64,000 nucleotides of DNA, taken from positions 1,798,001-1,862,000 of the forward strand of contig NZ_CP006880.1 in assembly GCF_000816845.1 (NCBI RefSeq). Direction: 5' to 3'. The translations under genes were made by a program, and so were the position numbers. Below, piece after piece: positions 8,627 to 16,106 of this stretch; position 1 is the stretch's first letter; the number at the start of each line of letters is the position of its first letter. The notes beneath the pieces were generated by a model. It was not told the origin of the DNA, did not search any database, and saw nothing but the letters and a program-made list of their open reading frames with translations. This DNA comes from Rhizobium gallicum bv. gallicum R602sp (lineage in GTDB: Bacteria; Pseudomonadota; Alphaproteobacteria; Rhizobiales; Rhizobiaceae).

Positions 8627-8654
8627 GGTTGGACCCGGCATGCCGGGTCCAACC
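8627..8654 (+). terminator. Perfect 28-bp palindrome
   Basis: GGTTGGACCCGGCA is followed directly by its exact reverse complement (14+14 bp, no spacer), 6 nt after the stop at 8620. There is no T-run. It may act as a terminator or RNA-processing hairpin between two related genes, or as a protein site. Confidence 0.5.
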
Positions 8655-8734
8655 TGCCAACTCAAACGACACCACAAGGACGTCGTGCTGCGACGCCCTC
8701 TGGCGCAGTACGTCCTCGGCTATGGAGTTTAGCT

Positions 8735-9523
8735 ATGAACCGCAAGATACTACCTGTCTTGATCGCCTCGCTCGCGCTCGGCGCGTCGCCAGTTGGTCTG
8801 CTTTCTGCAGCCGCGCAGGATGCAACTCCTATATTGCCCAAGAAGGGCACGACGCAAGGCGAGCAGCCGCAATCCGGCACATCGCAGCAGCCGTCAGGCG
8901 CAGAAGCGCCAAGCAACGGCTCGGGTCAAGAAGCCCCGTCCGCAGGAACGGGCGACGCCACAACGGTCAAACCCGATAGCGGAGGAACGGGTACATCCGG
9001 CTCATCGCAAGGTACCGATCAGCCTACCACTCAACAGCAAGACACAACGAAACCTGCCGACGGATCCACTTCGCAGCAGGCGCCTGCATCCGGCAGCGAG
9101 AGCGAAAAGAGCTCGACGAAGAGCTCCGGAGAAACAACTTCGCCTGATGGAAAAGCCACATCCGATAAGCCGTCTGACGCCACAGGATCGGGCGACACTG
9201 GCACGACGGGTGGAAGCACGACGACGGGAACGTCCGATCAATCCACTTCCACTAAGACTGAAACCGAAGTCAACATCTCTGTCGAACAGAAGACTGAAAT
9301 CCAGCAGGTCGTGAAGGAAGTCAATGTCGAGCCGGTTCGCGAAGTCGACTTCGCGGTTGAGGTTGGCACAGCAATACCAAAGACGATCCGACTTGAGCCG
9401 CTGCCGCCGCGGATCGTCAAGATCGTCCCGCAATATGAAGGCTATCGCTTCTTCATCCTGGCAGATGGCAGGATCATCATCGTCGAACCCTCGACGTTCA
9501 AGATCGTCTACATCATCGTCTGA
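8735..9523 (+). CDS. Exported DUF1236 protein with long Ser/Thr/Gln-rich linker
   Basis: This is a 262-residue protein. It has a signal peptide (about residues 1-28, ending SAAAQ) and a low-complexity Gly/Ser/Thr/Gln/Lys/Asp linker (about 35-170). A folded C-terminal DUF1236 part follows (VEPVREVDFAVEVGTAIPKT, then GYRFFILADGRIIIVEPST). The final motif parallels the VNDQRVIVEPSSRK of the gene upstream, so the two are paralogues in tandem, the second with an inserted disordered linker. It is likely periplasmic and may span or attach to the cell wall. A GC hairpin lies 13 bp after the stop. Confidence 0.78.
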   Translation: MNRKILPVLIASLALGASPVGLLSAAAQDATPILPKKGTTQGEQPQSGTSQQPSGAEAPSNGSGQEAPSAGTGDATTVKPDSGGTGTSGSSQGTDQPTTQQQDTTKPADGSTSQQAPASGSESEKSSTKSSGETTSPDGKATSDKPSDATGSGDTGTTGGSTTTGTSDQSTSTKTETEVNISVEQKTEIQQVVKEVNVEPVREVDFAVEVGTAIPKTIRLEPLPPRIVKIVPQYEGYRFFILADGRIIIVEPSTFKIVYIIV

Positions 9524-9536
9524 CTAGGACCGACTT

Positions 9537-9560
9537 CCCCGGCGGCAAGGTCCGCCGGGG
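9537..9560 (+). terminator. GC-rich stem-loop
   Basis: CCCCGGCGG pairs with CCGCCGGGG (9 bp) around CAAGGT, directly after the DUF1236 gene. No strong T-run follows. Confidence 0.5.
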
Positions 9561-9602
9561 CAAGAGAAGACCATCTTATGCGACGAAACAAGGGCTAGTG
9601 AT

Positions 9603-9746
9603 ATGGGATTTCCACTCGCGGTGATCGCAGCGGCCATCGCAGCTGTCGTTCTTGCGCTCATGGTGCTCGGTGATCCCGCAGAGACGGCGCCGAGCCGTGT
9701 CTTTGTGCAACAGGCTCTGCATCATCAAGTGGTGCGCTCGCCGTGA
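9603..9746 (+). CDS. Small single-pass membrane protein
   Basis: A 47-codon frame starts at ATG 9603 with one strong hydrophobic segment (PLAVIAAAIAAVVLALMVLG) followed by a short polar tail. It lies 80 bp after the tandem DUF1236 genes on the same strand and may be transcribed with them by read-through. No ribosome binding site is obvious. Function unknown. Confidence 0.4.
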   Translation: MGFPLAVIAAAIAAVVLALMVLGDPAETAPSRVFVQQALHHQVVRSP

Positions 9747-9881
9747 CGCTTAGGGACTTGGGCGCCTCAGCTTCTGCTGCTCGCAGGGCCGCCCAGAACT
9801 AGGACGCGAGGTCGCTCAGAGGCCTAAAATGGATATCGTGTCGCCTGGATTGAACCCGCGTCCGCCAGCGAGGCTCCGGCA

Positions 9882-10121
9882 TCAATGGCGAAAGGGCGAA
9901 TTGTCCTCAGCGGCAACATCAGGGTAAAGCTGGCGCCGGAGCGTCTCCAGTGCCCTGACCTTTTGAAGCTCGCGCTTTTCAGCCTCGGCCGTAACATCGC
10001 GCCAGGCTGCGCCATCCAGCTGGTCCCATACCCTTCCGCCGGATGCCAGAAATTCGCAAAAGGCCTGCGCCGAGCGAAGGCGGCTGCTAAGTTCGACATA
10101 GTGGTTAATGTATGCGTCCAT
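9882..10121 (-). CDS. Small hypothetical protein
   Basis: This is a 79-residue predicted soluble protein (MDAYINHYVELSSRLRSAQ, then FLASGGRVWDQLDGAAWRDV). The amino-acid composition and amphipathic pattern are clearly protein-like, while the overlapping frames are Arg/Pro/Ser-rich shadows. CGGAGTTCTC precedes the start. No domain recognised. It lies 75 bp downstream of another small gene on the same strand. Confidence 0.6.
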   Translation of the reverse strand: MDAYINHYVELSSRLRSAQAFCEFLASGGRVWDQLDGAAWRDVTAEAEKRELQKVRALETLRRQLYPDVAAEDNSPFRH

Positions 10122-10195
10122 GAGAACTCCGTCAGCATAACGCGCGCCCTTATGAAAATGACGTTCCCGTCATTAGCTGCCCTAACACTTCGCCC

Positions 10196-10504
10196 TTAGT
10201 GCAGCACTGTCGGCGGCAGACGAACGATGCTCGTAATCGTCTCGAGCAGCTCAACGAACTGGTCGAGGACCATTCCAAAATTCTTGTCGTCCATCCGCGC
10301 TATCTCCGGGATCGTGTCGTAAGTGCGTGCAACAAGGTGGTCGAGGCCCGTGCTGTTGGCGAACGGGCTGTCGGAAAAGTCGCTAGTGCGAACCGCGTGC
10401 AGTTCATCCACAATCCGGCGAACAAGATGCTCGCGATCGTTGATTGAAAGGCTCAACAGTTCCTTCCGCGCATCGCGAATTTCGCTGATGATACCGTGGG
10501 ACAT
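10196..10504 (-). CDS. Small hypothetical protein, intact copy of a duplicated gene
   Basis: This is a 102-residue helical protein beginning MSHGIISEIRDARKELLSLS and rich in acidic residues. The ATG at 10504 follows a GGGAGGCTC ribosome binding site; the upstream 54 in-frame codons look non-coding. Its first 40 codons have a decayed copy at 11760-11866 beyond the BrnTA pair, which shows that a related gene was once present there. No domain recognised. Confidence 0.6.
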   Translation of the reverse strand: MSHGIISEIRDARKELLSLSINDREHLVRRIVDELHAVRTSDFSDSPFANSTGLDHLVARTYDTIPEIARMDDKNFGMVLDQFVELLETITSIVRLPPTVLH

Positions 10505-11097
10505 GAGCCTCCCTGATCTAAACGTGGCGGCAGCGCGCCTTGCGTGCAGCTGCACTGTAGCAGCTCCTTCGCGACTAGACGTCGGACCTTGGTCTGATCG
10601 CACCCTTCCACAAAGGCCTATTCCTGGCTCGAACCCCGCCTTCTCCGCAGCTGCTTTGGAAGCCATGAAAGCCCGAGGGACTGATCGCCGCTCTCTCGCG
10701 CTGCTATTGGGTCGTTTGAACGTTCATCCAGGGCGGCACGACACGTACAGACCCGTGCTTATAATGGTGGCGAGACCTTCGGTCGCGGAGGCGAAGACGA
10801 TCGTTCTTTCGCCTCAGCGACTGAGGTGGCCCCACCCACGCGTTACGCCACATCAGAGTTCTCTTACGAAGGGTCGAGGGGACGCTTAATGAGATTCATC
10901 TCGGGGTCTAAAAGACGAAAAACGAAGACCCTCGTCACGTACCAGAACCTGGAATCGGCATTTTGGGTAATCGGAGGAGGACCGCGGGTCCCCTTATGGC
11001 ATATCGCTATATCACCCTCGTCGTGTTGAGCACCCGTGCGTGGTAATCGAGCGGCTCTCTCTCCTTCTCGTGCGCTTTTGCCTTCGCTGTCTCGCCC
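10505..11097. other. Intergenic region without a supported gene
   Basis: About 590 bp. Long frames on the + strand are Arg/Ser-rich and lack ribosome binding sites. A GGACC-GCG-GGTCC hairpin (about 10980) precedes a 16-codon frame, which is not supported further. Confidence 0.4.
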
Positions 11098-11128
11098 TTG
11101 AAATCAGTGTATATTATGGCAATATACA
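11098..11128 (+). promoter_or_regulatory. Promoter and operator of brnTA
   Basis: TTGAAA (11098-11103) with a 17-bp spacer to AATATA (11121-11126) reads as a sigma-70 promoter. A perfect inverted repeat, TGTATATT and AATATACA (11108-11115 and 11121-11128), overlaps the spacer and -10, as expected for autoregulation by a BrnA-type antitoxin. The predicted transcript would start at or next to the BrnT ATG (11132), and no Shine-Dalgarno sequence is visible. Confidence 0.5.
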
Positions 11129-11131
11129 TCG

Positions 11132-11434
11132 ATGATTGATTGGGAGCGGATAACGGGCTTCGACTGGGACGCGGGAAACGCCCGCAAGAGCGCTGAAAAG
11201 CACAGCGTGGGCCAGGCAGAAGCGGAGCAGATGTTTTTCAACGAGCCACTGCTGACGGTTCCCGACGCAAGGCATAGCGCCGAAGAGCAACGCATCCACG
11301 CTCTTGGGCGCACCGACGACGGAAGGCTGCTTCATGTCACCTTCACGCTTCGGCAGAACGCTACGAAGATACGGGTGATCTCGGCCCGGGACATGAGCCG
11401 CAAGGAGCGGAGCTATTATGAGCAAGACGCTTAA
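11132..11434 (+). CDS. brnT: BrnT-family toxin of a type II toxin-antitoxin system
   Basis: This 100-residue protein has the BrnT pattern: FDWDAGNARKSAEKHSVGQAEAEQMF at the N-terminus, a central RIHALGRTDDGRLLHVTFTLR and the C-terminal IRVISARDMSRKERSYYEQ. Known BrnT toxins are RNase-fold ribonucleases that block translation and are neutralised by BrnA. The 3' end overlaps the antitoxin start by 17 bp, which couples their translation. The key residues of the family (His in EKH, Arg in the C-terminal SARxxSRKER) are present, so it looks functional. Confidence 0.9.
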   Translation: MIDWERITGFDWDAGNARKSAEKHSVGQAEAEQMFFNEPLLTVPDARHSAEEQRIHALGRTDDGRLLHVTFTLRQNATKIRVISARDMSRKERSYYEQDA

Positions 11435-11696
11435 GCCAACTCCGGAATTCAAGACGGAAGCGGAAGAACGGGCCTTCTGGGAAAGTCAGGATTCCGACGA
11501 TCATATCGACTGGGACAAGGCGGAGCGCGTGCGCTTGCCGAACCTGAAGCCATCCTCGACATCAATCTCGCTGCGGCTACCGAACGCGCTTCTTGAACGG
11601 ATAAAGGTCGCGGCCGGCAGACGCGACGTACCCTATCAGTCGCTCATCAAAATCTGGCTCGCAGAGAAGGTCGACACTTCGGGTGGGCAACGCTGA
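11418..11696 (+). CDS. brnA: BrnA-family antitoxin (CopG/RHH type)
   Basis: This 92-residue partner of BrnT has an acidic, flexible N-terminal half (EFKTEAEERAFWESQDSDDHIDW) and a C-terminal ribbon-helix-helix DNA-binding domain (STSISLRLPNALLERIKVAA, then VPYQSLIKIWLAEKV). In this family the dimer binds its own operator, and an inverted repeat sits on the promoter upstream. It starts 17 bp before the toxin stop. Confidence 0.9.
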   Translation: MSKTLKPTPEFKTEAEERAFWESQDSDDHIDWDKAERVRLPNLKPSSTSISLRLPNALLERIKVAAGRRDVPYQSLIKIWLAEKVDTSGGQR

Positions 11697-11759
11697 CGTC
11701 CGCGGATTGACGCAAGCGTTGCATAGTGGCAGGCACCCGTTCATCGTGACCTATCGGGC

Positions 11760-11866
11760 AGTAGCATGCCTCGCCACGCCCGTCCTGTGGACGTCTCGAT
11801 CTCTGATTGAAAGGCTCAATCCCTTCTTTCGGCATCGCGAAGTTCGGTGAGGACACCGTAGGGCAT
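11760..11866 (-). pseudogene. Decayed copy of the 10196-10504 gene (5' part)
   Basis: From an ATG at 11866 this stretch reads MPYGVLTELRDAERR, then after a one-base shift LSLSIRDRD. That parallels MSHGIISEIRDARKELLSLSINDRE of the intact gene. The DNA shares an identical run around TTGAGCCTTTCAATCA. The rest of the gene is missing. The intact and broken copies flank brnTA in the same orientation. Confidence 0.6.
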
Positions 11867-11894
11867 GCGCCGTCCCCAACCGGTTTTCCTGCAT

Positions 11895-13370
11895 CTACGC
11901 GGCTCCGCATTCATTTCCATGAGGATCGGCGACCATCGGCCAGATATTTCTCGGTGCCCGGCGATAGGGCGTCTTGGCCGGATTGTTAGGATAAGGCGTC
12001 CCCGCGGAACAATAGAGGATTTCGGCCGCGATCTTCGAAAACGACGCGAAGAAGTGGTTCGTAGATTTGATGACCAGGATCTTCTTCTTCGTCGGGTCAA
12101 TGCCCATGACCGTAAAGAGGCTGGCATCAAAGCTCTGGGCACGCGTCGAGTTCAAGATGATGTCGATGCCGTTCATAACCACATGAGCGGCATCGCCGAA
12201 GGGTGCCAGGCTCTCGCCGAACTGCATCTCGGCATCCTTCACAAGCTTGACGACCGTCACGGTGCCATCGATCGGATTTCCGGTGCCGGGCGCCGATTTC
12301 GCGCCGAAGCGAAGCGGAATCTCAGCGCCCTCCCCTGCCGCAAAACAGATCTGCACCGCCATCGGGTCCCAGATCGTGCCGATCGCCGTATCCTTCGCCT
12401 CATGGGTCAGCATTTCTTCGAGGATGACCGTGGCATCGCCTGCCGTACCGCCGCCCGGATTGTCCCACACATCGGCGATGACGACCGGCCAGGTGGTGGC
12501 GGCCAGAGCACGCGCGACCGCCTCCTTCTCATCTATCTGAGGTGCCATGAAGGTTCCGCGCTTGGAGAACAGCTCAAGCCCCAGGTCGCGGGCAAGCGCT
12601 GCCCCCTTTTCCGGCTTGCCATCCGTCACCACCAGCATTTTCGTTCCCATTTCGGGAACGTCGCCGACCATGAAGCCATGGATCACGGAAATCGACAGGA
12701 CATCCGGGTCGTCGCTTTCGATCTTGATGATCTTGTCCACGAAGGAGCGCATAGGTTCGCGCGACGTGGGAAAGACGTCGATCATGCGGCAATCGAAGAC
12801 GGAAACGGCAGGCTTGACCCTGCCTTCAAGCGTATCGACGGCGATGCGCCACAGATCTTCGGCGCGGTCGACGAAATCCGTGTGCGGGAATTCCTTGAAG
12901 TAGACGGCGAAGTCGAGGGCCGCCACGCGCCTGGCGGTCAGATGGCTGTGCGGGTCGAGTTCGGCGCAGACGAGAATATCGGGTCCCACGATCTCCCGGA
13001 TGCGCGCAAGGATGTCGCCTTCGGTATCTTCGTAGCCCGCCGCCACCATGGCTCCGTGCAGCCCGAGGACCACCGCGTCAACTGGCATTGCGGCGTTAAG
13101 CTGAGCCAGTATCTCGTCGCGCAAATCTTCATAGGTGGAACGGTTGACGAGCCCGGCCGGATCCGCCCAGGTTGCCGTTCCTTCAATCAGCTCCCAGCCC
13201 TTTGCCGCGGCGACACGCCTGCCGACGGTGATCGGCGCGGTGCAAAGTGTCGGCGTTTCAGGATGCTGTCCCGGCGGTGCGTAAAGCGAAGCCTCGAAAG
13301 CCCGCCGGTCGACACAAATCGGTGAGAAGGTGTTGGTCTCGGTCGCCAGAGCCGCCGTGAAAATGCGCAA
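11895..13370 (-). CDS. M81-family metallopeptidase (MlrC-like)
   Basis: This 491-residue enzyme belongs to the M81 (microcystin LR degradation MlrC) family: N-terminal FTAALATETNTFSP, then GLHGAMVAAGYEDTEGD, an ELDPHSHLT metal-binding region, the ADVWDNPGGGTAGDATVIL glycine-rich element and a C-terminal MlrC domain. Family members are zinc enzymes, but outside microcystin degraders the substrate is generally unknown. No signal peptide is present. It lies 30 bp downstream of the NTF2-like gene on the same strand, facing away from the RidA operon. A paralogue is encoded at 18048-19484, so two M81 enzymes serve this locus. Confidence 0.85.
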   Translation of the reverse strand: MRIFTAALATETNTFSPICVDRRAFEASLYAPPGQHPETPTLCTAPITVGRRVAAAKGWELIEGTATWADPAGLVNRSTYEDLRDEILAQLNAAMPVDAVVLGLHGAMVAAGYEDTEGDILARIREIVGPDILVCAELDPHSHLTARRVAALDFAVYFKEFPHTDFVDRAEDLWRIAVDTLEGRVKPAVSVFDCRMIDVFPTSREPMRSFVDKIIKIESDDPDVLSISVIHGFMVGDVPEMGTKMLVVTDGKPEKGAALARDLGLELFSKRGTFMAPQIDEKEAVARALAATTWPVVIADVWDNPGGGTAGDATVILEEMLTHEAKDTAIGTIWDPMAVQICFAAGEGAEIPLRFGAKSAPGTGNPIDGTVTVVKLVKDAEMQFGESLAPFGDAAHVVMNGIDIILNSTRAQSFDASLFTVMGIDPTKKKILVIKSTNHFFASFSKIAAEILYCSAGTPYPNNPAKTPYRRAPRNIWPMVADPHGNECGAA

Positions 13371-13400
13371 GAGATTGGCCTTTATGTTGTCGACACCGCT

Positions 13401-13886
13401 TCAACCCATAGGATTCGGCAGATAGCCGGTGAACCCGCAGATCTTCCAGCACCCCTCGTGAAGCCGGCAGTAATAGAGCGTCTGCCACTGCATGACATCG
13501 CGGCTGCCGTCGGCCTTGGCAATGCCGCCATCAAATTTCTTGCGCACCAGGGCCATGTCGCCTTCGATCTCGATAGATTCCAGCGTCGTCGTCGAAAAGA
13601 TCGCGGTGCGCGCGTCCTCCGCCAGGCGTTCCCTGCCAAATCCCTTGGCCTGCCGAAGCCATTCGTCGCGATAGGCGGCAAGCGTCGGAAAGGCAAGACG
13701 CCATTTGTCCGGACTCACCTGCTTGCGACCATCGATCCCGATGAAACCATCTTCCACGAAGTCGTTTTCAACCATGGACCAATCGGCAGCCAAAAACGCG
13801 TCGATATCGCGCGGAACGAGCATCTCCCAGATGGAATGCCGGGCTGTGTCGGACGATGGGAAGGGATTCTTGAAAGGATCGCGCAT
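13401..13886 (-). CDS. NTF2-like / SnoaL-type protein
   Basis: This is a 161-residue predicted cytoplasmic protein. The N-terminal helix and Trp/Asp-rich strand pattern (DAFLAADWSMVENDFVEDGFIGID) and the closing strands (MQWQTLYYCRLHEGCWKICGFTG) fit the cone-shaped NTF2/SnoaL fold, used by many small isomerases, hydratases and binding proteins. It is divergent from ridA across a 110-bp control region and precedes the M81 gene. The reaction cannot be told from the sequence. Confidence 0.65.
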   Translation of the reverse strand: MRDPFKNPFPSSDTARHSIWEMLVPRDIDAFLAADWSMVENDFVEDGFIGIDGRKQVSPDKWRLAFPTLAAYRDEWLRQAKGFGRERLAEDARTAIFSTTTLESIEIEGDMALVRKKFDGGIAKADGSRDVMQWQTLYYCRLHEGCWKICGFTGYLPNPMG

Positions 13887-13901
13887 GCTCGCCCTTTATT
13901 T

Positions 13902-13983
13902 AAATTCTTTTCATAAATCGCGTTTTTCGCTGGCCAAATTCTGCTTTCTATGGTCACTTGTCAACTTATCAAGAAAATAATTT
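13902..13983. promoter_or_regulatory. Divergent control region with RpiR-operator-like inverted repeats
   Basis: AAATTCTTTTC (13902-13912) and GAAAATAATTT (13973-13983) are inverted repeats with one mismatch. A partial third copy, AAATTCTGCTTTC, lies at about 13936. On the - strand TTGACA sits between them as a possible -35. This is the only gap able to carry promoters for the NTF2/M81 pair and the RidA operon, and the operon encodes an RpiR regulator. Confidence 0.35.
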
Positions 13984-13996
13984 GCAAGGATCCGGA

Positions 13997-14386
13997 ATGT
14001 CCATCAAGCGCTATGGCACTGTTCAAACCGGCGCCGGCGGCAAGTCTTTGCCATTTGCGCGCGCCGTCGAAGCCGATGGCTGGCTTTATGTTTCCGGTCA
14101 GGTTGCAATGGAAAACGGCGAGATCGTCGAGGGCAACATCATCGCCCAGACGCATAAGGCAATTGCCAATGTGCTGGCGATCCTCAAAGAGGCCGGCTAC
14201 GGCGTCGCGGATGTCGTGCGCGTCGGCGTCTGGCTCGACGACCCCCGCGATTTTTGGACGTTCAACAGGATCTATCAGGAATATTTCGGCGGGCATCCCC
14301 CGGCACGCGCCTGCGTGCAATCTTCAATGATGGTGGATTGCAAGGTGGAGATAGACTGCGTCGCCTATAAGAAGAAAGATCAGTAA
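13997..14386 (+). CDS. RidA/YjgF-family protein
   Basis: This is a 129-residue Rid-family protein. It shows the start region SIKRYGTVQTGAGGKSLPFA, LYVSGQVAMENGEIVEG, THKAIANVLAILKEAGYG, and a C-terminal GGHPPARACVQSSMMVDCKVEID. The Arg in PPARAC matches the catalytic Arg of imine deaminases (RidA), and the preceding segment resembles Rid subgroups more than classical RidA. Such proteins hydrolyse reactive enamines or imines from PLP enzymes or amino-sugar metabolism. The ATG at 13997 follows AAGGATCCGGA. It is first in a five-gene operon (RidA, RpiR, SDR, GH20, M81) with gaps of 24-29 bp. Confidence 0.85.
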   Translation: MSIKRYGTVQTGAGGKSLPFARAVEADGWLYVSGQVAMENGEIVEGNIIAQTHKAIANVLAILKEAGYGVADVVRVGVWLDDPRDFWTFNRIYQEYFGGHPPARACVQSSMMVDCKVEIDCVAYKKKDQ

Positions 14387-14410
14387 GGGCGCCATCACCG
14401 GGAGGACTGG

Positions 14411-15274
14411 TTGGATATCTTTTCCACATTGCAGGAAGACAAGGGCCGCCTTTCTCCATCGGAGAACCGGATTGCCGAAATCATCGTCAACGATTTCGAA
14501 TTTGCCGTGAACGCCTCCATCATCGAGCTTGCGGAGAAGGCCGAGGTCTCGCCGCCGACCGTCACGCGCTTCTGCCGCCGTCTCGGCTGCGAAAGCTTCT
14601 CTGACTTCAAGGTTCAACTCGCCCGCACGGCGCATATCGGCGTCCGCTATCTGAAGCCCGAGTCCAAAAGCAGCGATCCCGCCGACGTTGCGCAGGACAT
14701 CATCACCAAGGCCCAGAACGCGCTGTTCCTCCTGCACCGTTCGCTTGACATCGCCGCAATCGAACGCGCCGCCGACCGGATCGCCAAGGCGGATATGATC
14801 TATGCCTTCGGTTCGGGTGGAAACTCCTCGATGATCGCCGACGAATTCCAGAACCGCCTCTTCCGCCTAGGGCTGCGCATCACGGCAAGTTCGGACCACA
14901 GCATGCAGCTGATGATGGCGGCGGCAGCGCGCGCGGGCGACGTGCTGATCGGCTCGTCCTTTTCGGGGCGCAATGCCGAGCTCGTTCGCGCTTTCGGGCT
15001 GGCGCGCGAAGCCAAAGTCACGACGATTGCACTGACGCAGAGCGGAAGTCCGGTGGCAGCGGCGGCAGAGATCGTCGTGCCGATCGATCTGCCGGAAGGA
15101 AACAATATATTCCGTCCCACCTCGACCCGCATCGCCTATATCGCAACCGTCGACATCATCGCGAGCCTTGTCGCCTATGCCATCCAGCCGAAGGCGGCGG
15201 TAACACTAAGACGTATCAAGCAACAATTGGTCGCCCACCGCGACGGCGACGACCGTCAGCTCCTCGGAGACTGA
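14411..15274 (+). CDS. MurR/RpiR-family transcriptional regulator
   Basis: This 287-residue regulator has an N-terminal RpiR helix-turn-helix (about 1-75; IIELAEKAEVSPPTVTRFCRR) and a C-terminal SIS sugar-phosphate-binding domain (about 120-260; IYAFGSGGNSSMIADEF, then GSSFSGRNAELVRAF). The start is a TTG at 14411 behind GGGAGG (14400-14405). RpiR proteins respond to phosphorylated sugars or amino sugars, which fits a neighbouring GH20 hexosaminidase. It lies 24 bp after ridA and is likely the local regulator. Candidate operator repeats lie upstream of ridA. Confidence 0.9.
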   Translation: MDIFSTLQEDKGRLSPSENRIAEIIVNDFEFAVNASIIELAEKAEVSPPTVTRFCRRLGCESFSDFKVQLARTAHIGVRYLKPESKSSDPADVAQDIITKAQNALFLLHRSLDIAAIERAADRIAKADMIYAFGSGGNSSMIADEFQNRLFRLGLRITASSDHSMQLMMAAAARAGDVLIGSSFSGRNAELVRAFGLAREAKVTTIALTQSGSPVAAAAEIVVPIDLPEGNNIFRPTSTRIAYIATVDIIASLVAYAIQPKAAVTLRRIKQQLVAHRDGDDRQLLGD

Positions 15275-15300
15275 GGACGTGCAAAAGGAAGGGATGAAGC

Positions 15301-16077
15301 ATGACGCAATCGGTCGCTATCGTGACGGGAGCTGCTGGAGACATCGGCGCTGCAATCGCCGCGAGGCTCGCCGATGACCATGACATCGTCCTGCTTGCCG
15401 ACATCGACCGGGAGGCGGCCGCAGCCGTTGCCGCCACGCTTTGTCCGCAAAACCGTTTCGTTGCCGTCGGGTGCGACGTCACCAGCGAGGAGAGCGTTTC
15501 TCATCTTGCAAGCCGCTGCGCCGAACTTGGACAGTTGCAGACGCTCGTCAACAATGCCGGCGCGGCACGTGCTGTCAGCCTTCATGATACCACGCCTTCC
15601 ATCTGGCGCATGGATAATGCCCTCAACCTCGAAGCTGCATTCTTATGCTTTCGCGCCGTCGAGGACATGCTGAAGGCCTCGAAAGGATCGGTCATCAACA
15701 TCGCCTCCGTCAACGGCATGAACGTTTTCGGGCATCCGGCCTATAGCGCGGCGAAGGCGGGGCTTATCCACTTCACGCGGTTGGTGGCCGTCGAATACGG
15801 CAAGTTCGGCATCCGCTCCAATGCGGTCGCCCCCGGCACGGTCAGAACCCGGGCCTGGGAAGCGCGCGCGGCTGCCAATCCCAACGTCTTCGAGGAGGCG
15901 CGGCGATGGTATCCGCTCCAGCGGGTTGTCGACCCGAAGGATGTGGCCAATGCCGTTGCCTTTTTAGCCGGATCGCAGGCGGCAGCCATCAGCGGGGTTT
16001 GTTTGCCCGTGGATTGCGGCCTGACGGCGGGCCAGGCGGAGCTCGCCCGCACCTTCTCGCAATCAGACCATTACTGA
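15301..16077 (+). CDS. SDR-family oxidoreductase
   Basis: This 258-residue short-chain dehydrogenase/reductase has the cofactor motif TGAAGDIGAAIA near residue 9, NNAGAA, the Ser in INIASVNG and the catalytic YSAAK. The C-terminal SGVCLPVDCG is usual for the classical family. The acidic residue after the second strand (ADID) suggests NAD rather than NADP. It lies between the RpiR regulator and the GH20 gene, so a sugar or sugar-acid derivative is a reasonable but unproven substrate. Confidence 0.9.
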   Translation: MTQSVAIVTGAAGDIGAAIAARLADDHDIVLLADIDREAAAAVAATLCPQNRFVAVGCDVTSEESVSHLASRCAELGQLQTLVNNAGAARAVSLHDTTPSIWRMDNALNLEAAFLCFRAVEDMLKASKGSVINIASVNGMNVFGHPAYSAAKAGLIHFTRLVAVEYGKFGIRSNAVAPGTVRTRAWEARAAANPNVFEEARRWYPLQRVVDPKDVANAVAFLAGSQAAAISGVCLPVDCGLTAGQAELARTFSQSDHY

Positions 16078-16106
16078 AATCCATAAACAAAAGAGAGGAA
16101 CAGGAC

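Noticed and set aside
10980..11040. GGACC-GCG-GGTCC hairpin before a 16-codon frame ending in Trp
   Set aside because: Looked like a leader peptide or attenuator, but no biosynthetic gene follows and there is no second hairpin or T-run.
11865..13325. Long + strand open frame (486 codons) opposite the first M81 gene
   Set aside because: Antisense of a clear M81 enzyme; the composition (Arg/His/Asp-rich) is typical of a shadow frame.
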